Source of the DNA: Pseudomonas sp. M47T1
GTDB taxonomy: Bacteria > Pseudomonadota > Gammaproteobacteria > Pseudomonadales > Pseudomonadaceae
Direction of reading: 5' to 3'
DNA length: 64,000 nt
Assembly: GCF_000263855.1 (NCBI RefSeq)
Contig: NZ_AJWX01000012.1
Span: 107,048 to 171,047 of the forward strand
In this document: positions 48,710 through 58,345 of the stretch, piece after piece
How positions within the stretch are numbered: the first letter of the stretch is position 1
How the letters are laid out: each line of letters starts with the position of its first letter
Made by a program: the position numbers and the translations under genes
The notes under the pieces: model-generated
The model's database searches: none
What the model was told of the DNA's origin: nothing
Seen by the model: only the letters and a program-made list of their open reading frames with translations

Positions 48710-51700
48710 ATGCACCTGCTGAGAACCCAGCCCGGCGGTTTTGTGCCGGACGACAGCATCGCCGACCTGGGCCAGACACCGGCCGAGCTGGTGATTCTCT
48801 GCAGCGGCGACTCCCACCTGGCGCTGCTGGCCGAAGCGGCCTCGCAGTTGCCGGAGGATTTCCCCAGCCTGCGCCTGGCCAACCCCATGCAGGTACAGAA
48901 CCATGCCTCGGTCGACCTTTACGTCGACGAGGTGCTGCGCCACGCCAAGGTCATCCTGATTTCGCTGCACGGCGGCATCGGCTACTGGCGCTATGGCGTC
49001 GAGCAGTTGGTGGCCTTGGCCGAGCGCGGCGTGCAACTGATCCTGGTGCCCGGCGACGACCGGCCCGACCCCGAGCTCAGCAGCCTGAGCAACGTGGCGG
49101 CCGCAGAGGGCGAGCGCCTGTGGCACTTCCTGCGCCAGGGCGGTATGGGTAACGCGTTGTCGTTGTTCAACTGCCTGGCCAGCCGTTTTCTGGGTCGCGA
49201 CTATGCCTGGGCCGAGCCCCAGGCCTTGCCGCGCACCGCTATTTATCATCCGGCCTGGCACAGCGCCACGCTGGACCATTGGCGCACGGACTGGCAGCCG
49301 GGCCAGGCCGTGGTGCCGCTGATTTTCTACCGTTCGCACCTGCAGGCGGCCAACACCGTTTTTGTCGACGTGTTCTGCCAGCGCCTGCAAGCGGCCGGGC
49401 TCAACCCGCTGCCCATCGCGGTGGCCAGCCTGAAAGAGGCGGGCTGCCTGAGTCTGGTGGAAGACTGGTTGGACGAAGTGGGCGCGGCGGTGATCCTCAA
49501 CACCACCGGTTTTGCCCAGTCCAGCCCGGAAGCCCCGCACCTGCGGCCGTTTCGCCGCGACATTCCGGTTATCCAGGCCATCTGCGCGCAGGACAACCAG
49601 CCTGGCTGGGAAGCCAGCGAGCAAGGCCTGGGCCCCCGTGACCTGGCCATGCATATCGCCCTGCCAGAGCTGGACGGGCGCATCATCAGCCGCCCCATCA
49701 GTTTCAAGGACCTGGCCTGGCGCAGCGAGCGCAGCCAGTCCGACGTGGTCTGTTACCGCGCCCACCCCGAGCGCATGGACTTCGTCGCCGACCTGGCGCG
49801 GCGCTGGAGCGAGCTGGCCCGCCTGCCCAACGGGCAGAAACGCATTGCCCTGATCCTGGCCAACTACCCCACCCGCGACGGCCGTATCGGCAATGGGGTG
49901 GGGCTGGACACCCCGGCGGCGGCGCTGAACATCCTGGCCGCGCTGCAACAGCAGGGCTACCCGGTACAGGACCTGCCCGCCAGCGGCACGGCGCTGATTC
50001 AGGCACTGCTGGGCGGGGTCAGCAATGATCTGGACAGCCTTGACCTGCGGCCTTGTGCCCAGAGCATGGCCATGGACGACTACCTGGTCGCGTTTGCCCG
50101 CCTGCCGCTGGCCAACCAGCAGGCCGTGCGCGAGCGCTGGGGCGAGCCGAGTGCCGACCCCATGTGCCGCAGCGGCCGAATGATGGTGGCTGGCTTGCGT
50201 TTCGGCCTGACGTTCGTCGGCATCCAGCCGGCCCGTGGTTACCAGATGGATCCCAGCGCGGTGTACCACGACCCCGACCTGGTGCCGCCCCATGGCTACC
50301 TGGCGTTCTATTTCTGGTTGCGCCATGCCTATGGCGCCGATGCCGTGGTGCACGTGGGCAAGCACGGCAACCTGGAGTGGCTGCCGGGCAAGGGCGTGGG
50401 CCTGTCCGAACAGTGCTGGCCGGACGCATTGCTGGGGCCTATGCCCAACGTCTATCCGTTCATTGTCAACGACCCGGGCGAGGGCGCCCAGGCCAAGCGC
50501 CGCACCCAGGCGGTGATCATAGACCACCTGATGCCGCCGCTGACCCGGGCCGAAACCTACGGGCCGCTGCGGGATCTGGAGCGCCTGGCCGACGAATACT
50601 ATGACGCGCAGCTGCTGGACCCGCGCAGGGCCCGCGAATTGCAGCGCGAGATCCTGGCGTTGGTGCGCGATGCGCACATCGACCGTGAGCTGCAACTGGA
50701 CGCCAACTGGGACAGCGACGCCGATGCGGCACTGTGGCTGCCGCGCCTGGATACCTACCTGTGCGACTTGAAGGAATCGCAGATCCGCGACGGCCTGCAT
50801 ATCTTTGGCGAATCACCGGCCGGGCGCCTGCGCATCGACACCCTGGCGGCCTTGCTGCGCATTCCGCGAGGCGATGGTCGCGGGGGCCACGCCAGTCTGG
50901 TCCGCGCCCTGGCGCGTGCGCTGCAGCTAGGCTTTGACCCGCTGGACTGCGTGCTCGGCGATGGCTGGCAAGGCCCGCGGCCCGATTGCCTGCTGGCGGT
51001 GAGCATCGACAACTGGCGCACGGCGGGTGATACCCGCGAGCGCCTGGAGCTTTATGCGGCGCAATTGATCGAGCAAGCCCTGACAGACCCCGCCGGTACC
51101 GGCTGGGAGAACGTGGACCTGATTCTCGATGGCCTGCGCCACACCGTGGCGCCGCGCCTGGATGCCTGTGGCCCAGCCGAAATGGATGGCCTGCTGGCCG
51201 CGCTGGCCGGGCGTTTCGTGCCCGCCGGTGCCAGCGGCGCGCCCAGCCGTGGCCGCCTGGACGTGCTGCCGACCGGGCGTAACTTTTTCTCGGTGGACGT
51301 GCGCAACCTGCCCACCGCCACGGCCTGGCGCATCGGCTTTGCCTCGGCCAACCTCATCCTTGAGCGTCACTTGCAGGATCACGGTGACCACTTGCGCCAG
51401 CTGGGCTTGTCGGTATGGGGCACGGCCACCATGCGCACCGGTGGCGATGACATCGCCCAGGCCATGGCCCTTATGGGCGTGCGCCCGGTGTGGGCCACGG
51501 GCAGCCAGCGCGTCGACGACTTCGAGATCCTGCCGCTGAGCCTGCTCGACCGCCCGCGGGTGGACGTGACGTTGCGCGTCTCGGGGTTCTTCCGCGATGC
51601 CTTCGCCAACCTCTTGCGCCTGTTCGATGCGGCGGTGCAGGCCGTGGCGGCGCTCGAGGAGCCCGATGACCTCAATCCGCTGGCTGCCAAAGTGCGCAGC

Positions 51701-52468
51701 GAGCGCGAGGCGTTGCTGGCCCAGGGCGTGGCACCTGAACAGGCCGGCCGCGAAGCCGGCTGGCGCATTTTCGGCGCCAAGCCGGGCAGCTACGGCGCCG
51801 GTGTGCAGGGTGCCATCGACGGGCGCCTGTGGCAGACCCGTGAAGACTTGGCCCAGGCCTACCTCAATTGGGGCGGGTACGCCTATGGCGCCGCCGATGA
51901 CGGCACGCCGGCGCGGGCGCAATTTGCCCAGCGCCTGGGGCACGTGCAGGCGGTGGTGCAGAACCAGGACAACCGAGAGCACGATCTGCTCGATTCCAAC
52001 GACTACTATCAGTTCCAGGGCGGTATGCTCGCGGCGGCCGAGACCTTGGCGGGCAAGCCGGCCGCCAGTTACCACGGTGACCACAGTCAGCCGGACGTGC
52101 CACGGGTGCGCACCTTGAAGGAAGAGCTCAACCGCGTGGTGCGTGCTCGGGCCGTAAATCCCAAATGGATCGACGGCGCCAAGCGTCACGGCTATAAAGG
52201 GGCATTCGAGCTGGCGGCTACGGTGGACAACCTGTTCGCCTTCGACGCTACCACCCATTTGATCGATGATCACCAGTACGCCATGCTCGCCGATGCCTAC
52301 GTACTGGACGCCGACACCCGAGGTTTCATGCAACAGCACAACCCCCATGCCTTGCGTGACATCACTGAGCGCCTGATCGAGGCCCAGCAACGCGGCCTGT
52401 GGGGCGAACCGGGCGAGTACCGCCAGGCGTTGGAAGAACTGCTGCTGGATATAGAAGAAGATGCCTGA
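48710..52468 (+). CDS. cobN: Cobaltochelatase large subunit CobN
   Basis: Inserts Co(II) into hydrogenobyrinic acid a,c-diamide. The 1252-residue protein is normal length for CobN. Recognisable parts are VILISLHGGIGYWRYG, the block VVHVGKHGNLEWLPGKGVGLS (conserved across CobN/ChlH), PFIVNDPGEGAQAKRRTQAV, LPTGRNFFSVD and IFGAKPGSYGAGVQ. It follows cobW by 3 bases and overlaps the ATPase gene, so translation is coupled. No cobS or cobT is in the window; the next two genes may supply the motor subunits. Confidence 0.96.
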   Translation: MHLLRTQPGGFVPDDSIADLGQTPAELVILCSGDSHLALLAEAASQLPEDFPSLRLANPMQVQNHASVDLYVDEVLRHAKVILISLHGGIGYWRYGVEQLVALAERGVQLILVPGDDRPDPELSSLSNVAAAEGERLWHFLRQGGMGNALSLFNCLASRFLGRDYAWAEPQALPRTAIYHPAWHSATLDHWRTDWQPGQAVVPLIFYRSHLQAANTVFVDVFCQRLQAAGLNPLPIAVASLKEAGCLSLVEDWLDEVGAAVILNTTGFAQSSPEAPHLRPFRRDIPVIQAICAQDNQPGWEASEQGLGPRDLAMHIALPELDGRIISRPISFKDLAWRSERSQSDVVCYRAHPERMDFVADLARRWSELARLPNGQKRIALILANYPTRDGRIGNGVGLDTPAAALNILAALQQQGYPVQDLPASGTALIQALLGGVSNDLDSLDLRPCAQSMAMDDYLVAFARLPLANQQAVRERWGEPSADPMCRSGRMMVAGLRFGLTFVGIQPARGYQMDPSAVYHDPDLVPPHGYLAFYFWLRHAYGADAVVHVGKHGNLEWLPGKGVGLSEQCWPDALLGPMPNVYPFIVNDPGEGAQAKRRTQAVIIDHLMPPLTRAETYGPLRDLERLADEYYDAQLLDPRRARELQREILALVRDAHIDRELQLDANWDSDADAALWLPRLDTYLCDLKESQIRDGLHIFGESPAGRLRIDTLAALLRIPRGDGRGGHASLVRALARALQLGFDPLDCVLGDGWQGPRPDCLLAVSIDNWRTAGDTRERLELYAAQLIEQALTDPAGTGWENVDLILDGLRHTVAPRLDACGPAEMDGLLAALAGRFVPAGASGAPSRGRLDVLPTGRNFFSVDVRNLPTATAWRIGFASANLILERHLQDHGDHLRQLGLSVWGTATMRTGGDDIAQAMALMGVRPVWATGSQRVDDFEILPLSLLDRPRVDVTLRVSGFFRDAFANLLRLFDAAVQAVAALEEPDDLNPLAAKVRSEREALLAQGVAPEQAGREAGWRIFGAKPGSYGAGVQGAIDGRLWQTREDLAQAYLNWGGYAYGAADDGTPARAQFAQRLGHVQAVVQNQDNREHDLLDSNDYYQFQGGMLAAAETLAGKPAASYHGDHSQPDVPRVRTLKEELNRVVRARAVNPKWIDGAKRHGYKGAFELAATVDNLFAFDATTHLIDDHQYAMLADAYVLDADTRGFMQQHNPHALRDITERLIEAQQRGLWGEPGEYRQALEELLLDIEEDA

Positions 52469-53477
52469 CATGCGCGACCTACCGCATTTCCCCCTGGCGG
52501 CCGTGGTGGGCGCCGACTCGCTGAAGCTGGCCCTATGCCTTAGCGCCATCGACCCGAAAATCGGCGGCGTGCTGATCGAAGGCCCGCGCGGCATGGCCAA
52601 AAGCACCCTGGCCCGTGGCCTGGCCGACCTGTTGGCCAGCGGCCAGTTCGTCACCTTGCCCCTGGGCACCACCGAAGAGCGCCTGATCGGCACCCTGGAC
52701 CTGGAAGCCGCACTGGGCGAAGGCCGCGCACAGTTCTCCCCGGGCGTGTTGGCCAAGGCGGACGGCGGCGTGCTGTACGTGGACGAGGTCAACCTGTTGC
52801 CCGACCACCTGGTGGACCTGCTGCTCGACGTGGCCGCCAGCGGTGTCAACCGGGTGGAGCGCGACGGTATTTCCCATCGCCATGCCGCGCGTTTCGTGCT
52901 GATCGGCACCATGAACCCGGAAGAGGGCGAGCTGCGTCCGCAATTGCTGGACCGCTTCGGCCTCAACGTGGCGCTGGACAACCAACCTGCGCCCGTTGAG
53001 CGCAGCCAGATCATTCGTCGTCGGCTGGCGTTCGATGCCGACCCCCATGGTTTTTGCGAGGAGTGGGCCAGCCGACAGGACGACCTGCGCCAGCGTTGCC
53101 AGTTGGCTCGTGAAGTGCTGGAGCAAGTGCCGCTGGATGACCAGGCGCTGGCCATCATCACCCAGCGCTGCTTTGCCGCCGGTGTGGATGGCATGCGTGC
53201 CGACCTGGTGTGGTTGCGCGCCGCTCGAGCCCATGCCGCCTGGCGTGGCGTCCTGGCCATTGAGCCACAGGACATCGATGCGGTGGCCGAGTTTGCCTTG
53301 CGTCACCGTCGCCGCCAGCCCCCTGAAACGCAAGCGCCACAGCAGCCACCAGCGTCGCCTCCGTCGGCCCAGCCCTCCCAGCCCTCCGGTGCCGATGGCC
53401 AGTGGGGCAGCCTGCCGGCCCAGGCGGCGCCCATTGGGCAGCGACGCGACGTGCCGAGCTGGCCAAAAAAGCCCTGA
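52461..53477 (+). CDS. ChlI/BchI-type AAA+ ATPase subunit
   Basis: A 338-residue AAA+ ATPase similar to magnesium chelatase subunit I. Walker A is EGPRGMAKSTLARGL, Walker B is GGVLYVDEVNLLPDHLVD, and PEEGELRPQLLDRFGLNV is the sensor-1 and Arg-finger region. The C-terminus is Pro/Gln/Ser-rich (QPPASPPSAQPSQP) and resembles the linker of ChlD. The ATG overlaps the cobN stop; another in-frame ATG is three codons on. With the next gene it likely forms a ChlI/ChlD-like motor for CobN in place of CobS/CobT. Confidence 0.88.
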   Translation: MPDMRDLPHFPLAAVVGADSLKLALCLSAIDPKIGGVLIEGPRGMAKSTLARGLADLLASGQFVTLPLGTTEERLIGTLDLEAALGEGRAQFSPGVLAKADGGVLYVDEVNLLPDHLVDLLLDVAASGVNRVERDGISHRHAARFVLIGTMNPEEGELRPQLLDRFGLNVALDNQPAPVERSQIIRRRLAFDADPHGFCEEWASRQDDLRQRCQLAREVLEQVPLDDQALAIITQRCFAAGVDGMRADLVWLRAARAHAAWRGVLAIEPQDIDAVAEFALRHRRRQPPETQAPQQPPASPPSAQPSQPSGADGQWGSLPAQAAPIGQRRDVPSWPKKP

Positions 53478-54136
53478 GCATCCGCCATCGCCCCGGCGCG
53501 GGTGCCAAGCCCAAGGCGGGGCAGCAGCAGGGGCGCCGCGGCGCCGCGCGGGCGAGTGGGGCGGGTACGGTCGACTGGCCGGCCACCCTGTTGCAGGGTC
53601 GCCCACGCAAAATGGTCGACCTGCGCTGGCAGTCGCGCCGCGCCAGTGCCCATGAGCTGTGGCTGGTGATTGTCGACGCGTCGGCGTCCACGCGCCGACA
53701 TCAGGCCCTGGCAGACGCCAAGGGCTTGCTCGCCGAGCTGTTTGACCAGGCCTACCGCCGTCGCGCGCGTCTGGCGTTGCTCACCGCCAGCGGCGACCGC
53801 CCGCAGTGGCAGCGCCACGGGCTGAAAGCTTCGCCGGCATTACAACCGTGGCTATTGCAATTGGGCGCCGGTGGCGGCACGCCGTTGCTGGCGGCGCTGG
53901 AGCAGGCGTGCCAGTGGCTGGCACGCCGGGCCAAGGCATTCCCCCATGAAGTGCAGCGTTGCCTGATTGTGACCGACGGTCGAATCAAACGCGCAGACGT
54001 CATTGAGCCACTGCCGTGCCCGGCATTGCTGATTGATCTGGAGCGGGGAGGAATTCGCCTGGGTCGCGCCATGGAATTGGCGGCTTGGCTAGGTGCGGAG
54101 TATCGACATATAGACACTTTGCCAGGCACTTTATAA
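53402..54136 (+). CDS. ChlD-like VWA-domain subunit
   Basis: A protein of up to 244 residues with a von Willebrand A domain: WLVIVDASASTRRHQALADAK gives the MIDAS DxSxS, then LLTASGD, GGGTPLLAALEQA and CLIVTDGRIKRAD. An Arg/Gly-rich stretch precedes it, as in ChlD/BchD. The listed start is a GTG at 53402 inside the preceding gene, an overlap of 76 bases, and is uncertain; a later ATG (53611) would cut the conserved DWPATLLQGRPRK segment. The ChlI-like and VWA genes together equal one ChlD split in two frames plus an ATPase. Confidence 0.8.
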   Translation: MGQPAGPGGAHWAATRRAELAKKALSIRHRPGAGAKPKAGQQQGRRGAARASGAGTVDWPATLLQGRPRKMVDLRWQSRRASAHELWLVIVDASASTRRHQALADAKGLLAELFDQAYRRRARLALLTASGDRPQWQRHGLKASPALQPWLLQLGAGGGTPLLAALEQACQWLARRAKAFPHEVQRCLIVTDGRIKRADVIEPLPCPALLIDLERGGIRLGRAMELAAWLGAEYRHIDTLPGTL

Positions 54137-54231
54137 GTGCTGTGCTGTTATGTCGCAGGGCAAGGCAACCAGGGATTAATTAACTAGCCAGCTATCCATA
54201 GTTGCCACTTCTGCCCGGTGCAAAGTGCTAC

Positions 54232-54501
54232 TTATTGCTGTGGCATGCTCCAGGGTTGCAGGTCGTAACCTTCCTGGCGCAGTTCGGCGCGTACGGCTTC
54301 GAGCAAGTGTGCCCATTGGGTCAAGTCGGAGTAAGTGCTGCTTGGAACTTGCTTGCGACCGATGCTGTTGCGGGTGCGATCGACCACTGTCAGGCTCAGT
54401 TCGCCATTGCCGTCCTGTGGGGCCCAGGCCACGCACTGGAAGGGTTCGAAGGCGTGGCCGGCAATCAGAAGTGCTTCGTTGACTCGCAGCGGAGCGTTCA
54501 T
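54232..54501 (-). CDS. Conserved hypothetical protein (89 aa)
   Basis: An 89-residue cytoplasmic protein: MNAPLRVNEALLIAGHAFEP, then QCVAWAPQDGNGELSLTVVDRT, IGRKQVPSSTYSD and LRQEGYDLQPWSMP. No membrane helix or known catalytic motif. A purine-rich AGAGAGA lies before the ATG. The composition and reading-frame quality suggest a real gene, and I recall similar pseudomonad proteins, but function is unknown. It converges with the VWA gene. Confidence 0.7.
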   Translation of the reverse strand: MNAPLRVNEALLIAGHAFEPFQCVAWAPQDGNGELSLTVVDRTRNSIGRKQVPSSTYSDLTQWAHLLEAVRAELRQEGYDLQPWSMPQQ

Positions 54502-54829
54502 GGGTTCAGTCTCTCTAGTGTGCCCAAAAAAAGTGTGCGGCGCGGTGGCAAGGTGATTACCGATTACGCCGGCTTGTCTCTACTGATGCTGCCAACCGGG
54601 CAACAAGTCACACACGGGCAGAAAAATGTTTAAACTTTTTCTCCAGCTGTTGTTTTCAGCGTTCGTTTTGACGTTGAAAAATCAACGAAATTCCCCGTTG
54701 TAAAAATGTGTAACAGGTTTGTAGACCAACGGTCCTTGGCAGCGTCAAGTTCGTTGCTACTGTTACAGACGGGTCCGCCAACGTGCTGTTTCTAATAACT
54801 TTTATATTATTGGCGCCAAGGAGTCAGTC
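54502..54829. other. Divergent promoter region of the sigma-54 activator gene
   Basis: A 328-base AT-richer gap with no ORF. It holds the palindrome CGTTGA-AAAA-TCAACG (54672-54687), a nearby CCCCGTTGTAAA, and AAGGAG 6 bases before the activator start. AATAA and TTATT at 54794-54817 flank a T-rich segment. No -24/-12 element is seen here. Confidence 0.5.
54672..54687. promoter_or_regulatory. Palindromic site upstream of the fap-linked activator
   Basis: CGTTGA and TCAACG are perfect 6-base arms around AAAA, about 143 bases before the start codon. It could be an operator, perhaps for self-control or for FleQ, whose AT-rich palindromic boxes are only loosely similar. Confidence 0.4.
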
Positions 54830-56155
54830 ATGCTCGAGATGGCGAACACGCGACGCCTGTTAATTGTCGATCCGTGTGATGACTGTCACCAGCTGCTGCC
54901 GGGCCTGCGCACCGTGGGGTGGGAGGTTGACAGCTGCGAGCTTGACGAGGCCTGCGAGCATCCCTGTGACGTGGGCTTGCTGCGCCTGCAACCTTTTCAC
55001 CTGGAGCGGCCCGAGGCGGTCAAGGACCTGATCAGCCGCAGCAACACCGAGTGGATCGCGGTGCTCAACCAGGACGTGCTGCGCATGCAGAATGTCGGCG
55101 ACTTCGTCTGCGAATGGTTTTTTGACTTCCATACCCTGCCGTTCGATGTGTCGCGGGTGCAGGTCACCTTGGGGCGCGCCTTCGGCATGGCCCGTCTGCG
55201 CGGGAAGGGCGCTGTGCACGTCAACCAGCCCGAGCACGAGTTGCTGGGCGAGAGCCGGCCCATTCGCGACCTGCGCAAGTTGTTAAGCAAACTGGCACCC
55301 ACCGAATCGCCGGTATTGATCCGTGGCGAAAGCGGCACCGGCAAGGAGTTGGTGGCGCGTACCCTGCATCGTCAGTCCCAGCGCCACGCCAAGCCCTTCG
55401 TAGCCATTAACTGCGGGGCGATTCCCGAGCACCTGATCCAGTCCGAGCTGTTCGGCCACGAGAAGGGCGCGTTCACCGGCGCCCACCAGCGCAAGGTGGG
55501 GCGCATCGAGGCCGCCAACGGCGGCACGCTGTTTCTGGACGAAATTGGCGACCTGCCGCTCGAGTTGCAGGCCAATCTGCTGCGTTTCCTGCAGGAAAAA
55601 CACATCGAGCGGGTAGGCGGCAGCCAGCCCATTGCCGTGGACGTGCGGGTGCTGGCGGCTACCCACGTGAACCTGGAGTCGGCGATTGGCGCCGGGCGCT
55701 TTCGCGAAGACCTCTATTACCGGCTCAACGTGTTGCAGGTAGTGACCGCGCCGCTGCGCGAGCGTCATGGCGACCTGTCGATGCTGGCCAACCACTTCGC
55801 GCACTTCTACAGCCAGGAAACCGGGCGTCGGCCGCGCAGTTTCAGCGAAGATGCCTTGATTGCCATGGGCAAGCACGACTGGCCGGGCAACGTCCGTGAA
55901 CTGGCCAACCGTGTGCGCCGTGGCCTGGTACTGGCCGAGGGGCGGCAAATCGAAGCCCAGGACCTGGGCCTGATCAGCCAGTCGGCGGCGGTGGTGCCCA
56001 TGGGCACCCTGGAAGACTACAAACATCGCGCCGAGCGGCAGGCGTTGTGTGATGTGCTGAACCGCCACTCCGATAACCTGAGCATTGCCGCTCGGGTGCT
56101 GGGCATCTCGCGGCCAACTTTCTACCGGTTGCTGCATAAACACCAGATCCGCTGA
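54830..56155 (+). CDS. VpsR-like sigma-54-dependent transcriptional activator
   Basis: A 441-residue enhancer-binding protein. The N-terminal ~125 residues look like a degenerate receiver domain of VpsR type (RRLLIVDPCDDCHQLLPGLR) without a clear phospho-acceptor set. The AAA+ domain starts near 150 (LLGESRPIRDLRKLL) with Walker A GESGTGKEL, the sigma-54 contact loop GAFTGA (FGHEKGAFTGAHQRK), Walker B GGTLFLDEIGDLPL, and KHDWPGNVRELANRVRRGL. A Fis-type HTH ends it (LSIAARVLGISRPTFYRLL). AAGGAG lies upstream. It converges on the fap operon 25 bases away and is the likely activator of the sigma-54 promoter of fapA. Confidence 0.9.
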   Translation: MLEMANTRRLLIVDPCDDCHQLLPGLRTVGWEVDSCELDEACEHPCDVGLLRLQPFHLERPEAVKDLISRSNTEWIAVLNQDVLRMQNVGDFVCEWFFDFHTLPFDVSRVQVTLGRAFGMARLRGKGAVHVNQPEHELLGESRPIRDLRKLLSKLAPTESPVLIRGESGTGKELVARTLHRQSQRHAKPFVAINCGAIPEHLIQSELFGHEKGAFTGAHQRKVGRIEAANGGTLFLDEIGDLPLELQANLLRFLQEKHIERVGGSQPIAVDVRVLAATHVNLESAIGAGRFREDLYYRLNVLQVVTAPLRERHGDLSMLANHFAHFYSQETGRRPRSFSEDALIAMGKHDWPGNVRELANRVRRGLVLAEGRQIEAQDLGLISQSAAVVPMGTLEDYKHRAERQALCDVLNRHSDNLSIAARVLGISRPTFYRLLHKHQIR

Positions 56156-56180
56156 CAGCCTGACGCAACCGCCTCGGCGG

Positions 56181-57488
56181 TTAGAAGTAGTACGGGAATT
56201 TCAGGCTGAAAGTGAAGTCCGGCGCATCATCGGTCATGCCGATAGACAGATTGGGCACGATGGTCAGTGAATCGCTGGCCGCAATGGTCATGCCGATGTT
56301 GAAGTACCCGGCATTGGCATCGCTGGCCGGCACACCCTGCCAATCGCCTCCATCCTGCTTGATCTTGCTGCGCCGCTGAATCAGGTCCGACAGCGAGAAC
56401 GACATGCTCATCTTCTCGTTCAGCGCGAAGGCCACGCCCATGCCCACCTGGAAGCTGTCGCCCAGGTCGACCTTGCCACCAATGGTGCTCCCGACATTGG
56501 GGTCGATATCGTCAAAGCTGTTCTCGAAGTTGTGGGTGTAGGAGAAACTGCCGAACAGCACGGCAGGGTCGAAGCTCTTGATCAGCGAGATGCCAGGGGT
56601 AACCGACCATACCCCGTTACCGGTGGGCAGTGAGTCGGGCACGGCCAGGTTGTCGTTATCAGACGATTTGACCAGCTTGATGCCGTACGGGTCCTTGCCG
56701 GTGGGCGCTTTCACGCGCAGGCTGAGCACGGCGTCGGGACGGTAGGGGCCTTCGTCCATGAATTTGTAGGAAACACCGGCGTTGACGTCGCCGATGGTGG
56801 GGTCGCGGCTGACCGATTCCTGGGAAATGGTGGTGGTGGAGCCTCCGGCACCGGCCGACTGGAACGTCGATTCGCGGTACACCACGGGCACGTTCAGGTC
56901 GAACTGCCAGCGGTTGTTGATGTTGTAGCGACCGGTCACGTCCAAGGTCCAACTGTCGGCCTTGATGCGGTCGACGTTGATATTGCCCAGGAAAATCGAG
57001 TCCAGCGCCAGGAAGCCGTTGAGCACCAGCTGCCGGGTGTCGTAGTGCGAGTAGGTGATGCCGGTCTCGACGCTGAACTTGCCGCCGCCGAAGAAACCGG
57101 TGTTTTCGCTGTAGAGGTTGTCGACGCTCTGGGCCGGTGCGGCATCATCCTTGAGTGACTGCCCGTAGGAAGCCCCCCCGGCAGCGCCGCCACTGGCCTG
57201 GGCGGCGCTGGTGCCTGGTGCACCGGTGGCAACGGTCTGCGCCTTGCTCGGTTCGGCGGGCGATTTGCTCAAACGCTTGGGCGCCGGGGCCGGTGGCGAC
57301 TCTTCAACCTGCTTGACCCGTTGTTCAAGCACCATCAGTGCCTGTTGTTGTTGATCGTAACGTTGTTTTAGTTGCAGTAACTCGGCCTTGAGTTCTTCAA
57401 CCTGTGGATCCGGTGCTGCTTGCACAAACGTCGCGGGTAGCAACGCGCTTAAGCAGACAACCGCATTGAACGAAAGCGATCGTTGCAT
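56181..57488 (-). CDS. fapF: Fap amyloid outer-membrane secretion channel FapF
   Basis: A 435-residue outer-membrane protein that exports Fap subunits. Signal peptide ends TFVQA; then a coiled-coil ([33 protein letters not shown]), a Pro/Ala/Ser/Gly linker and a plug-like segment, and from ~130 a beta-barrel with alternating strands ending in ...FSLKFPYYF, a C-terminal Phe typical for barrel assembly. This layout matches the solved FapF trimer. It is the last gene, 68 bases after fapE. Confidence 0.93.
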   Translation of the reverse strand: MQRSLSFNAVVCLSALLPATFVQAAPDPQVEELKAELLQLKQRYDQQQQALMVLEQRVKQVEESPPAPAPKRLSKSPAEPSKAQTVATGAPGTSAAQASGGAAGGASYGQSLKDDAAPAQSVDNLYSENTGFFGGGKFSVETGITYSHYDTRQLVLNGFLALDSIFLGNINVDRIKADSWTLDVTGRYNINNRWQFDLNVPVVYRESTFQSAGAGGSTTTISQESVSRDPTIGDVNAGVSYKFMDEGPYRPDAVLSLRVKAPTGKDPYGIKLVKSSDNDNLAVPDSLPTGNGVWSVTPGISLIKSFDPAVLFGSFSYTHNFENSFDDIDPNVGSTIGGKVDLGDSFQVGMGVAFALNEKMSMSFSLSDLIQRRSKIKQDGGDWQGVPASDANAGYFNIGMTIAASDSLTIVPNLSIGMTDDAPDFTFSLKFPYYF

Positions 57489-57556
57489 GGTGAGCCGTCC
57501 CTTCTGACTGCATTATTTTGAGACGAAGCGTAGTCCAGATTTTAGTGCAACGTAGG

Positions 57557-58312
57557 TCAGTACCCCGTGTTCCGCAGCCCTTTGAGCTGGCTCAAGCCGG
57601 CGTCGATGGAGCCTGCTGCCGGCATGTTGTTACGCATGATCACGTTCAATTGGGTCAGGTTGCTGACCTGATTGGAGCCGCCCAGCAGCGTGGTCAATTG
57701 CGAAAGCCCGCCCTGGCCAAGGGATTGCGAGGTGGTGCCCTGGTTGTTGTTGGCCTGGATCGACATTTGTACACCGTTACCGGTGCTGGCCACGGTCAGG
57801 CTGCCGGCACCGTTGGTACCGGTGATGGTGCTGCCGGCGGCCAGTACTTGGCCTTGCGGCGCGGCGACGGCCGGTGCAGCGTTGGCCTGGCTGACGTTCA
57901 CGTCGACGTTGTTGTACGCAGTGTTGTTGTCGCCCGCAGCCCGTACCGACTGGGTCACGCCCTGGGTGGTGGTCAGCCCGGCACCGCCGGTGACAATGCC
58001 GGTACCCTGGTTCTGTGCCAGGTTGGCAGTACCGGTGCCTTTGGTGTCGATGGTCTGTACGTAGAACTGCGGTTTGATGGTGGTGGCCTGTACCTGCAGG
58101 TCGGCGCGGGCGCCGAGCACGTCGCCATTGGCGTTTTGCCAGGTGGTGGACATCACCACGCCAAAACTGATGATGCGTCCGGGCATCACGAAGCGGCCAC
58201 GCAGTGTCGAAAGCTCGGAGTCCTTGACCTCTATCGGTTGCAGTGCCGGCGCGGCGTGCGCAGGCACACTGGCTGCCAGGCACACGGCCAGCAGCCACTG
58301 TTGAGTATTCAT
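57557..58312 (-). CDS. fapE: Fap amyloid accessory/minor component FapE
   Basis: A 251-residue secreted protein. The signal peptide is MNTQQWLLAVCLAASVPAHA, then VKDSELSTLRGRFVMPGRIISFGVVM, a segment typical of FapE, and Asn/Thr/Gly/Gln-rich low-complexity repeats (ATTIKPQFYVQTID, GVTQSVRAAGDNNTAYNNVD). FapE is found in mature fibrils in small amounts and is exported with FapC. The start is at 58312 with GGAG at proper spacing; the ATG seven codons upstream sits almost on its own SD and is rejected. Confidence 0.9.
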   Translation of the reverse strand: MNTQQWLLAVCLAASVPAHAAPALQPIEVKDSELSTLRGRFVMPGRIISFGVVMSTTWQNANGDVLGARADLQVQATTIKPQFYVQTIDTKGTGTANLAQNQGTGIVTGGAGLTTTQGVTQSVRAAGDNNTAYNNVDVNVSQANAAPAVAAPQGQVLAAGSTITGTNGAGSLTVASTGNGVQMSIQANNNQGTTSQSLGQGGLSQLTTLLGGSNQVSNLTQLNVIMRNNMPAAGSIDAGLSQLKGLRNTGY

Positions 58313-58345
58313 CGGGTGCTCCTGGAGCTTCATGCTCCTTTTTAT

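Noticed and set aside
54720..54780. TTGGCAGCGTCAAGTTCGTTGC upstream of the activator as a sigma-54 promoter
   Set aside because: The GG to GC spacing is far longer than the required 10 bases.
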